From Roseovarius aestuarii (GTDB lineage Bacteria > Pseudomonadota > Alphaproteobacteria > Rhodobacterales > Rhodobacteraceae): a DNA stretch of 64,000 nt. Under the pieces are notes generated by a model. The model had not been told where the DNA came from. It made no database searches and was given only the letters and a program-made list of their open reading frames with translations. Positions 1 to 6,190 of this stretch are shown here, piece after piece. The stretch is from positions 1 to 64,000 of the forward strand of contig NZ_JAIMIB010000002.1 of assembly GCF_019966515.1 (NCBI RefSeq), written 5' to 3'. The translations under genes were made by a program, and so were the position numbers. How positions within the stretch are numbered: position 1 is the stretch's first letter; each line of letters opens with the position of its first letter.

Positions 1-957
1 CTTGGTGGTTACGATGAGCCAGAAACCCTCCCTTATCAAATCGCCTCAAAATGTCCCATGAGCGCTGACGTCAGACAACCTATTCACCGATCTGATGGCG
101 GCAAAAACGAATTCTACGAGAACATGCGCAGAGTACGTGTCGGAGACATCGTTTTCTCATTTGCTAACACAAAAATTCAAGCGGTGGGCGTGTGCTCAGC
201 TCCGGCAATATTTGCACCGAAACCAAATGAATTTGGAGCTGCTGGCGATGCATGGAGTGATGAAGGGTGGCGCGTGGCTGTGGCTTTCGATCGCTTGGCG
301 AAGCCGTTGCATCCCAAGAAGCACATGAGCATTCTCGCCCCCGTATTACCTCAAAAGTACTCGCCAATTCGCTCAACCGGCGACGGTAACCAGGGCGCAT
401 ATTTGGCATCCGTTCCTCAGGCAATGGCAGATGTCATAATTTCTCTATTGGGAGAGCAGTGGTCCGCCTTAGCGTCGCTGTCCAAAGATTGCCTCGAGAC
501 TGAAGAACTTGCTCTGGAACGGGCAGAAAAGACAGTCGAGAATGTAATCAGGAATAAAACTGACATTACTGAAACCGAGAAAATTCAACTTGTACGATCG
601 CGTATAGGGCAAGGAATATTTCGTCGGAACCTGGAAAGCTTAGAAAGTGAATGTCGCGTTACGGGAGTTTCAAATCTCAGGCATTTGAGAGCTAGCCATA
701 TCAAACCTTGGCGAGCATCTACAAACTTCGAAAAGCTCGACGGCAACAACGGCCTTCTTCTGAGCCCACATGTCGACCACCTATTTGATCAGGGGTACAT
801 CAGTTTCACAGACCAGGGTGAAATCTTGATTTCAAACGAAACAGACAAAGAGACATTGGCACTCTGGAATATCGACGTTTCCGTCAAGTTTAGTGACTTT
901 CGGACGGAGCAATTGTGTTATCTAGCCTTTCATCGTGAGAGCGTTTTTAGAAGCTGA
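1..957 (+). CDS. HNH endonuclease, 5' end outside the window
   Basis: The frame is open from base 1, so the true start lies upstream; the ATG at 58 is probably internal. 318 codons are visible. The first half is a beta-rich region with a VGDIVFSFANT segment, like the DNA- or modified-base-sensing N-terminal modules often joined to HNH nucleases (family inference). The C-terminal third is a clear HNH domain: ECRVTGV, then RASHIKPWR, then NNGLLLSPHVDHLFDQGYISF-type residues around 220-285 of the visible part, with the metal-binding and catalytic histidines present. It is likely a restriction-type or mobile-element nuclease. Composition is AT-rich (20 of 60 bases G+C at 541-600 by hand count), unlike the metabolic genes further on, and it sits next to a tRNA gene, which suggests horizontal acquisition. 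No methyltransferase partner is visible in the window. Confidence 0.8.
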   Translation, partial: LGGYDEPETLPYQIASKCPMSADVRQPIHRSDGGKNEFYENMRRVRVGDIVFSFANTKIQAVGVCSAPAIFAPKPNEFGAAGDAWSDEGWRVAVAFDRLAKPLHPKKHMSILAPVLPQKYSPIRSTGDGNQGAYLASVPQAMADVIISLLGEQWSALASLSKDCLETEELALERAEKTVENVIRNKTDITETEKIQLVRSRIGQGIFRRNLESLESECRVTGVSNLRHLRASHIKPWRASTNFEKLDGNNGLLLSPHVDHLFDQGYISFTDQGEILISNETDKETLALWNIDVSVKFSDFRTEQLCYLAFHRESVFRS

Positions 958-969
958 AACCTACCGTCA

Positions 970-1017
970 TTATGTCTGACGTCTCACCTAAGGACGCGGG
1001 TGTAGCTCAGGGGTAGA
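970..1017 (+). repeat. Inverted partial copy of tRNA-Gly: upstream region plus 5' half
   Basis: Bases 996-1017 are identical to the first 22 bases of the tRNA-Gly gene at 1216-1290 but on the opposite strand. The match continues upstream: 970-995 pairs with 1291-1316 with only a few mismatches, giving an inverted repeat of about 48 bp. The copy stops in the D-loop region, so it cannot make a tRNA. The duplicated flank includes a TATGTC box corresponding to TATATC upstream of the real tRNA. Confidence 0.85.
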
Positions 1018-1215
1018 ATAAGAGACTTTAGGTGCAAAAGCACCAAAGTCCTCGCCAGAGCAGCATGCTCTGAGCACCTTGCCATGTCTCTAGGATTCGA
1101 AATGAATAGTGATTTGGTCAAAATCTAGATTAGGCGTTCACACCCATTTGTGTGAACGTCGTTGATTTCGGTGGCAATTGGAGCTACACAAAGACCCGTA
1201 AGTCTTTGATTTAAT
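1018..1215. other. Spacer between the tRNA arms with three hairpins
   Basis: No gene is seen. Three hairpins occur: 1024-1050 (about 11 bp with one bulged A around an AAAA loop, core GGTGC/GCACC), 1056-1072 (CAGAGCA, 3-base loop, TGCTCTG) and 1135-1158 (CGTTCACAC, 6-base loop, GTGTGAACG). All arms pair exactly apart from the bulge. Together with the flanking inverted repeat the segment could fold as one structured RNA, but no known RNA family was recognised. Confidence 0.6.
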
Positions 1216-1290
1216 TGGAGCGGGTGATGAGATTCGAACTCACGACATTTACCTTGGCAAGGTAACGCTCTACCCCTGAGCTACACCCGC
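1216..1290 (-). tRNA. tRNA-Gly (GCC)
   Basis: Read on the minus strand the acceptor arms are GCGGGTG and CACCCGC, the D-arm is TAGCTCAGGGGTAGAGC, the anticodon loop is TTGGCAA (anticodon GCC) and the T-loop contains GTTCGAAT. The terminal CCA is encoded (1216-1218). All four cloverleaf stems pair. It is the complete copy; the partial inverted copy lies at 996-1017. Confidence 0.95.
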
Positions 1291-1309
1291 GTCCTTGGGT
1301 GAGGCGTGA

Positions 1310-1336
1310 GATATAAACTCTGGCGGTTCCCTGCAA
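1310..1336 (-). promoter_or_regulatory. Possible promoter of tRNA-Gly
   Basis: On the minus strand TTGCAG (1336-1331) and TATATC (1315-1310) lie upstream of the tRNA with 15 bases between them. The spacing is short for sigma-70, so this is a weak call; the -10-like box is kept as TATGTC in the inverted copy, the -35-like box is not. Confidence 0.3.
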
Positions 1337-1545
1337 GCGAAAATCGCATCCGGGGTGGAAATTTTTCGATACGCGCGGTGCGATACGGCATGGCTCTTAC
1401 AAAAATCGCCGAAAGCGGCCGTGTCCCGGCAATACCAAAGTCGCAGCGGGCTAGGCGATATCTGACTTCTGAAGAGGGTGGAAACGCGCTACGCTGACAG
1501 TCAGAGGCGCCGGGAAGGCGCGGTATGGACATAAGGGAGAGAACT

Positions 1546-1878
1546 ATGGCCGTTTACCTAATTGCACAGGTCAAAGTTACGGATGATGCGTGGATACCGG
1601 ACTACGCCGCGAAAGTGCACGACATTGCCGCCAAGCACGGCGGGGAATATCTGAGCCGTAGTGCCAATATCACGCCTTTGGAGGGCGATGCGCCTGATGC
1701 AGACGTGGTTGCCCTGATCGAGTTTCCATCCGTGGACGCCGCACAGGCTTTCGCCGCAGACCCTGAATACGCCCCCTTTGCCAAGGCCCGGCAAGACGGG
1801 ACTGTCAGCAGCCTTTTCGTGGTGGATGATACTGATGCGACTGGTGGTATTCCATATCTTCCATCAGGCGCCACCTGA
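1546..1878 (+). CDS. DUF1330 family protein
   Basis: A 110-residue protein starting MAVYLIAQVKV. The fold expected for DUF1330 is a dimeric ferredoxin-like alpha/beta barrel, visible here as alternating beta strands (YLIAQVKV, VALIEFPS) and a helix with a conserved FPS...A..F..DPEY pattern. I chose the ATG at 1546 because GGGAGAG stands just in front of it; an in-frame ATG at 1525 has no such site. It stands alone, converging on the GMC dehydrogenase gene and separated from it by a strong hairpin. The biochemical function of the family is unknown. Confidence 0.8.
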   Translation: MAVYLIAQVKVTDDAWIPDYAAKVHDIAAKHGGEYLSRSANITPLEGDAPDADVVALIEFPSVDAAQAFAADPEYAPFAKARQDGTVSSLFVVDDTDATGGIPYLPSGAT

Positions 1879-1888
1879 GACAAAGAAA

Positions 1889-1914
1889 ACCGGCGCCCGC
1901 AACGGGGCGCCGGT
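1889..1914. terminator. Bidirectional terminator-like hairpin
   Basis: ACCGGCGCCC and GGGCGCCGGT form a perfect 10-bp stem around a 6-base loop in the 59-bp gap between two convergent genes. An A-rich stretch (AAAGAAAA) lies on the left, giving U-rich RNA for the minus-strand transcript. Confidence 0.75.
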
Positions 1915-1937
1915 CAGCTTGATGTGATTTACCCCGA

Positions 1938-3509
1938 TCAGAGATTGCCGCGCGACACCTCGCCAGCGATATGTTCGGCTTGGCGGATTGCCAGGGCGAC
2001 AATCGTCAAGGTCGGATTCTCGGCGGCCCCGGTGGTGAATTGAGAGCCATCCGAGACGAACAGGTTATCAATATCATGGGTCCGACCGTTGCTGTTGACC
2101 ACGCCGTCCCTCGGGTTTTCCGACATCCGGTTGGTACCCAGGTTATGTGTGGACGGGTAGGGCGGTGTCGGGAATGTGCGTGTAGCACCCACCGCATCGT
2201 AGACCGCAGCGCCTTGTTTGTAGGCATGGTTGCGCATGGCGATATCGTTGGGGTGATCGTCGAAATGCACATTCGCCACCGGCATGCCGAACTGATCCTT
2301 GACGTCATGGTTCAGCGTCACGCGGTTGGTTTCCTGGGGCATGTCTTCGCCGACGATCCACATGCCTGCCATATTTTCATAGCTGTCGAGTGCAGTGGTG
2401 AACTCGCGCCCCCAACCGCCCGGATCAAGGAAAGCGGCCATGAAGGGTAGACCAAGGCCCAGTGTTTCCAACTCGTAGCCACCCACAAAGCCACGTGACG
2501 GATCATGTCGCGCCTCGTCCTGGATGATGCCCGCCATCGTCGTGCCGCGCCACATCCGGACCGGTTTGTCGAAAACACCGTAAACCGACCCGGTCATGTG
2601 ACGCATGTAATTGCGCCCAACCTGGCCAGAGCTGTTTGCCAGCCCGTCGGGATACATTGACGTCGCCGAGTTCAGCAGAATGCGCGGGCTCTCATACGAG
2701 TTACCTGCAACGCAGACAGCCCGCGCCATCTGTTTGTGTTCATTGCCATCGGCATCGGCATAGATAACGCCGTTGACTTTGCCATCATCCCCATGCTCGA
2801 TCCTGAGAACATGCGCTTTCTCGCGTACTTCCAGGTTACCGGTGGCCTCGCCGTTGGGGATGTCCGTGTAGGCCGCAGACCATTTGGCGCCCCATTTACA
2901 TCCCTGGAAACAGAAGCCGGTTTGCTGACAGGCGGGGCGGCCATCATTGTCCTGGCTGTTGATCGCCATGCGACCGGTGTGAACCTCTTCATACCCAAGC
3001 TTTTTGGCGCCGGCCTCGAAAACCTTGTAGTTGTTGTTCCCGGGCAGGCCGGGCATGCCGTGGGTTCGCGTGACACCCAGCTTTTTCTCGGCCAGATCGT
3101 ACCAAGGCGCCATTTCAGCGCCATCTATTGGCCAATCGAGCAGGTTTGCGCCCTGAACCTCGCCATAGGTCGTTTTCGCCTTCCACTCATGCTCCTGAAA
3201 GCGCAGCGAGGCACCAGCCCAGTGGGTGGTGGTGCCACCGACCGCCTTGACGATCCAGGCGGGCAGGCCGGAAAAGTCCTTGGCGACGCGCCAGTCGCCG
3301 GAGGTGGTGCGCGGGTCAAGCCAGGCCAGTTGCCCGAAGCTCTCCCACTCGTCGTTTACGTAATCCTCGGGCAGGTATCTGCCGCCCGCCTCAAGCGCGA
3401 CGACGCTTACGCCGCGTTGCGCCAGCTCGTTGGCCAGAACGCCGCCACCGGCGCCTGTTCCGATCACGACAATTACATTGTCGTCGTTCATATCAAATGG
3501 TGCAGCCAT
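1938..3509 (-). CDS. GMC-family FAD oxidoreductase (gluconate/sugar dehydrogenase large subunit)
   Basis: A 523-residue flavoprotein. The Rossmann FAD motif GTGAGGG is at residues 17-23, with the adenine-ribose-binding acidic residue in ALEAGGRY about 20 residues later. The C-terminal GMC block has HNLGTNRMS and ends with NPTLTIVALA, the usual FAD and active-site signatures. The length fits membrane-type gluconate or sorbitol dehydrogenase large subunits, which oxidise sugar alcohols or acids at the periplasmic face and are exported with a Tat-bearing small subunit. That small subunit is the next gene upstream, 28 bp away. AAGGAG lies 10 bp before the ATG at 3509. The usual third subunit, a multi-haem cytochrome c, is not in this cluster, so the electron acceptor is unknown. 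The true substrate cannot be read from sequence. Confidence 0.88.
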   Translation of the reverse strand: MAAPFDMNDDNVIVVIGTGAGGGVLANELAQRGVSVVALEAGGRYLPEDYVNDEWESFGQLAWLDPRTTSGDWRVAKDFSGLPAWIVKAVGGTTTHWAGASLRFQEHEWKAKTTYGEVQGANLLDWPIDGAEMAPWYDLAEKKLGVTRTHGMPGLPGNNNYKVFEAGAKKLGYEEVHTGRMAINSQDNDGRPACQQTGFCFQGCKWGAKWSAAYTDIPNGEATGNLEVREKAHVLRIEHGDDGKVNGVIYADADGNEHKQMARAVCVAGNSYESPRILLNSATSMYPDGLANSSGQVGRNYMRHMTGSVYGVFDKPVRMWRGTTMAGIIQDEARHDPSRGFVGGYELETLGLGLPFMAAFLDPGGWGREFTTALDSYENMAGMWIVGEDMPQETNRVTLNHDVKDQFGMPVANVHFDDHPNDIAMRNHAYKQGAAVYDAVGATRTFPTPPYPSTHNLGTNRMSENPRDGVVNSNGRTHDIDNLFVSDGSQFTTGAAENPTLTIVALAIRQAEHIAGEVSRGNL

Positions 3510-3537
3510 AGTCTTAGTCTCCTTCGTTGGCTATGGC

Positions 3538-4062
3538 TTAAAGCCAGTTGATGTCGTCAAATCCGCGATCGATGTAACCGCCCTGGGAATAGGATTCGCC
3601 CTCATACCCAAAGAGTGGCCAAACAGCCTTTTGGTTATAAAGGCCGGTCACCAACCCGCCGCGAATCTGCTGGAAGAACGCGCTGTTTTCCATGTCGCGC
3701 AGGATGTCGACACGATCACGTTCCCACCCGATCGAGAGGTAATCGGCATGCCCTTTGCCGCGCGCCGCCGCATTAAGTGCGGCGATCCCGGCCTCGATCC
3801 CCTCAGCGGCCTCGGCGGTGTCATAGCCCTTGACGGCTGCCGCGTAGTATTCATCTGCCACTTGATCATGCGGGTAGATGTCGCGCGCCATCTGGATCAG
3901 CGTGGCCATGGTTTCAGGCTTCAACGCGGCCGTTTCCATCGCCCAGGCCGCATCGGCACCAGCCACAAAACCGCCGCCCACCACAAAGCTGGCGCCTGCC
4001 GTTATCGAGCGCGACAGCAGCTCTCGCCGTGTCAGCCCTTTCGGGTCTGCCATATCTTTCAT
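3538..4062 (-). CDS. Gluconate 2-dehydrogenase subunit 3-like protein (Tat signal)
   Basis: A 174-residue partner of the GMC dehydrogenase. The N-terminus has a twin-arginine signal (TRRELLSRS followed by a hydrophobic AGASFVVGGGFVAGADAAWA stretch) so it is expected to reach the periplasm folded, carrying the signal-less large subunit with it. The rest is helical, with repeated acidic and tyrosine-rich segments typical of subunit 3. I chose the ATG at 4062 because AAGGGAGGAAACG precedes it. A longer start at 4089 overlaps the VOC stop as ATGA and is a possible translational-coupling start. It lies between the VOC gene and the GMC gene in one operon. Confidence 0.82.
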   Translation of the reverse strand: MKDMADPKGLTRRELLSRSITAGASFVVGGGFVAGADAAWAMETAALKPETMATLIQMARDIYPHDQVADEYYAAAVKGYDTAEAAEGIEAGIAALNAAARGKGHADYLSIGWERDRVDILRDMENSAFFQQIRGGLVTGLYNQKAVWPLFGYEGESYSQGGYIDRGFDDINWL

Positions 4063-4085
4063 ATCGTTTCCTCCCTTATGTTTTG

Positions 4086-4481
4086 TCATTTGAAGCGCCC
4101 CCCGCGTTGCAACACTTCGATCTCGTAACCATCTGGATCGGCGACGAAAAAGAACTTTCCGACGAGTTCTCCATCGGGTGCGAATTCCACGATTTTTCTG
4201 GGGTTCAGACCTCCGGCAACAAACCGTGCATGCTCGGCTTCCAGATCTTCGACCAGAACAGCGAAATGGCCGTAACCATTGCCAAGATCGTAGGGATCGG
4301 ACTGCCCCTTGTTGACGGTCAGCTCCAGCTCGAAACTGCTTTCGGAGTTGCTCAGGTAAACCAGCGTGAAGTTTTCGAAATCCAGCCGGTCGGCGACATC
4401 AAGGCCGAATGCGCGGTGATAGAAATCCAGCGATCGCGCTTCATCGAGCACACGAATCATGCTGTGGATGGCTTTGGCCAT
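4086..4481 (-). CDS. Glyoxalase I-like VOC superfamily protein
   Basis: 131 residues made of two beta-alpha-beta-beta-beta modules. Visible marks are FYHRAFGLD, the second-module start GYGHFAVLVEDLE and the C-terminal ADPDGYEIEVLQR, whose glutamate is a usual metal ligand. This is close to lactoylglutathione lyase, which isomerises the methylglyoxal-glutathione hemithioacetal, but VOC proteins also include dioxygenases and epimerases, so the reaction is not certain. It is the first gene of an operon with the small subunit and the GMC dehydrogenase. GGAGGGAGG stands directly before the ATG and is itself abutted by a hairpin (4490-4511). Confidence 0.85.
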   Translation of the reverse strand: MAKAIHSMIRVLDEARSLDFYHRAFGLDVADRLDFENFTLVYLSNSESSFELELTVNKGQSDPYDLGNGYGHFAVLVEDLEAEHARFVAGGLNPRKIVEFAPDGELVGKFFFVADPDGYEIEVLQRGGRFK

Positions 4482-4489
4482 ATCCTCCC

Positions 4490-4511
4490 TCCGGACTGCT
4501 ATTGGTCCGGA
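4490..4511 (-). promoter_or_regulatory. Hairpin touching the VOC ribosome-binding site
   Basis: TCCGGAC (4490-4496) and GTCCGGA (4505-4511) pair perfectly around 8 bases. In the minus-strand RNA the hairpin's 3' arm runs directly into GGGAGG, the Shine-Dalgarno of the VOC gene. It could affect ribosome access or mRNA stability; this is inference from position only. Confidence 0.45.
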
Positions 4512-4538
4512 AAGATTACCAACGCCTCAGCTTGCCGG

Positions 4539-4556
4539 GTAGTAAATGATTACTAC
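4539..4556. promoter_or_regulatory. Operator-like palindrome upstream of the VOC-GMC operon
   Basis: GTAGTAA and TTACTAC form perfect 7-bp arms around ATGA, 58 bp upstream of the VOC start. Such an AT-rich dyad in a promoter region is typical of a dimeric repressor site. The regulator is not known; the neighbouring ribbon-helix-helix gene is one candidate. Confidence 0.5.
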
Positions 4557-4570
4557 GTGGGGGAATTCAG

Positions 4571-4864
4571 CTACTCAGCGGCGATCTGTGCGGTGTCGGA
4601 TGCTTCGTTTGCTTCGCGATGGACCAGGCAGGTGCATCGCAGCAATGATGTGAAATTTTTGGGTTCACCATGTAATTCAAGCACTTCCGAGTGCAGTTTC
4701 GATACAAATGCCGGGGTTGTCAGGTCTTCGCTGCTGGCGATTTCGTCAATGATCCCCCAAAAGGACTTTTCCAGCCGGATGCTTGTGCTTTGGCCGTTCA
4801 GCCGCATACGGCGGGTTTCAAGCGCGTAACGTTCCGGGTCCTGTCCGGCAAATATTTGGCACAT
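4571..4864 (-). CDS. Ribbon-helix-helix domain protein
   Basis: A 97-residue protein starting MCQIFAGQ. It contains an RHH-type core: a beta strand (TSIRLEKSFWG) followed by two helices (IIDEIAS and TTPAFVSKLHSEV). These proteins are small DNA-binding dimers or predicted aryl-sulfate-transferase-like relatives; the member here is of the type common in alphaproteobacteria with no assigned target. I chose the ATG at 4864 because AGGAG lies upstream; the reading frame continues upstream to 4984 and would overlap terC, without a ribosome site. It ends 90 bp before the VOC operon start, so it may regulate that operon, but this is only positional. Confidence 0.72.
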   Translation of the reverse strand: MCQIFAGQDPERYALETRRMRLNGQSTSIRLEKSFWGIIDEIASSEDLTTPAFVSKLHSEVLELHGEPKNFTSLLRCTCLVHREANEASDTAQIAAE

Positions 4865-4970
4865 ATGGTCTCTACTCCTGTGGCGTAACGGTCCGGTGAT
4901 CCGGGCGCCGTGGCTGAGATAGAAAATAGCATGCTGGCAGAAAATTTCACCCGGAAAACCCGGTGCGGCT

Positions 4971-5696
4971 TTAGCCGCCTGCACGCCGACGCTTCTGGCG
5001 CAGCAGATTCAACCCCTCGACCGCACCGCCAAAGACCATCGCAGCATAGATAAAACCGCGTTCGACATGATAGTGAAAGCCGTCAGCCACCAGCGCCATG
5101 CCGACCATGACCAGGAAGGCAAGCGCCAGCATTTTCGTGCTGGGATGGGCCTCGACGAAATCGGCAATCGGGGTTGCGGCTATCATCATTACGACGATTG
5201 CCACACAGACCGCTGCAATCATCACTTCAAGGTGGTCGGCGATCCCGACCGCGGTGATGACTGAATCAACCGAAAACACCAGATCCAGAATCATGATCTG
5301 GAAGATGATCCCCAGAAAGACAGCCTCGACAACGCGCTCTTCGGCGGTGTCAATCTCGTCTCCTTCTACCTCATCGAATATCTCGGTGCTGGCCTTGTAG
5401 ATCAGGAACAACCCGCCCGCGATCAGGATCAGGTCGCGCCAGGACATCTCCCACCCCATGATTGTTACGATGGGGGCGGACAGCCCAACAATCCACGAGA
5501 TCGAAAACAGCAGAGCAATGCGCAGGACGAGCGCACCCATCAATCCCAGAAACCGCGCCTGTCGGCGCTGATGCTCCGGCAGTTTGGACGCGGCGATGGA
5601 AATGAAAATCACGTTATCCACACCCAGAACTATCTCGAGTATCGTCAGGGTCAGGAACGAGGCCCAGACCGCCGGATCATTCATTAATTCCAACAT
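4971..5696 (-). CDS. TerC family integral membrane protein
   Basis: 241 residues with about seven hydrophobic segments. TerC signatures are present: LEIVLGVDNVIF near the N-terminus and a second DLVFSVDSVITAVG in the middle; the aspartates in these paired NV/SV motifs are conserved in the family. Members are implicated in metal (manganese) export or metalation of exported proteins; tellurite resistance is a historical name. GGAAGG precedes the start. The MAPEG gene lies 14 bp upstream on the same strand, so the two may be co-transcribed, although a functional link is not obvious. Confidence 0.88.
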   Translation of the reverse strand: MLELMNDPAVWASFLTLTILEIVLGVDNVIFISIAASKLPEHQRRQARFLGLMGALVLRIALLFSISWIVGLSAPIVTIMGWEMSWRDLILIAGGLFLIYKASTEIFDEVEGDEIDTAEERVVEAVFLGIIFQIMILDLVFSVDSVITAVGIADHLEVMIAAVCVAIVVMMIAATPIADFVEAHPSTKMLALAFLVMVGMALVADGFHYHVERGFIYAAMVFGGAVEGLNLLRQKRRRAGG

Positions 5697-5710
5697 GGTG
5701 CAGGCCTTCC

Positions 5711-6100
5711 TTAACTAAGAGCGTGGCCGATATTCGCCAGTGCGGTGAGCAGCAACATCAGGAAAGTCAGTACCATGCCCACTTGGCGCATGGGCATCAC
5801 CTGCGGTGTCGACCCCAATCCGAAGGCATGGATCAGGCGGCCTGCCAGCAGCATGACGCCTAACAGATGCAAAACCCATACCGGTGCGCCCTGCAATTCG
5901 GCCATCGCCAGCAGGATCAGCCCGATGGGCGCATATTCTGCGCAATTGGCCTGAACGCGCATGCGTTTGAGCAGGTTTTTGTCTTCGCCATCACCAAGTG
6001 AGACATGGGCGGCGCGCATGCGCAAAATGACACGTGCGCTGAGGAAAACCAGCAACAGGCCGATCAGACCGCCGTAAAGGGGGGTGATGGTGAGGCTCAT
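5711..6100 (-). CDS. MAPEG family membrane protein
   Basis: 129 residues with four hydrophobic helices. The family pattern is seen in the first loop and second helix (LLKRMRVQANCAEYAPIGL), matching the R-x-x-x-N-x-x-E-x-x-P block of bacterial MAPEG proteins related to microsomal glutathione transferase. It is expected in the inner membrane as a trimer; activity on glutathione conjugates is known for some members only. AAAGG precedes the ATG. It stands 14 bp upstream of terC. Confidence 0.85.
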   Translation of the reverse strand: MSLTITPLYGGLIGLLLVFLSARVILRMRAAHVSLGDGEDKNLLKRMRVQANCAEYAPIGLILLAMAELQGAPVWVLHLLGVMLLAGRLIHAFGLGSTPQVMPMRQVGMVLTFLMLLLTALANIGHALS

Positions 6101-6123
6101 GTCAACGACCTTTCGAAAAGAAG

Positions 6124-6155
6124 AGATGCGCGAACCATAGCGGATTCGCGCATCT
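6124..6155 (-). terminator. Terminator of pyc
   Basis: AGATGCGCGAA and TTCGCGCATCT form a perfect 11-bp stem around 10 bases. On the minus strand it follows the pyc stop by about 35 bases and is followed by CTTTTC. It separates pyc from the MAPEG-terC pair. Confidence 0.7.
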
Positions 6156-6190
6156 TCGAAAGTTTTGACGTTAGGGAAAGCTGAACGCGC

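Noticed and set aside
1306..1497. 63-codon frame between tRNA-Gly and the DUF1330 gene
   Set aside because: No motif, no ribosome site, overlaps the tRNA upstream region.
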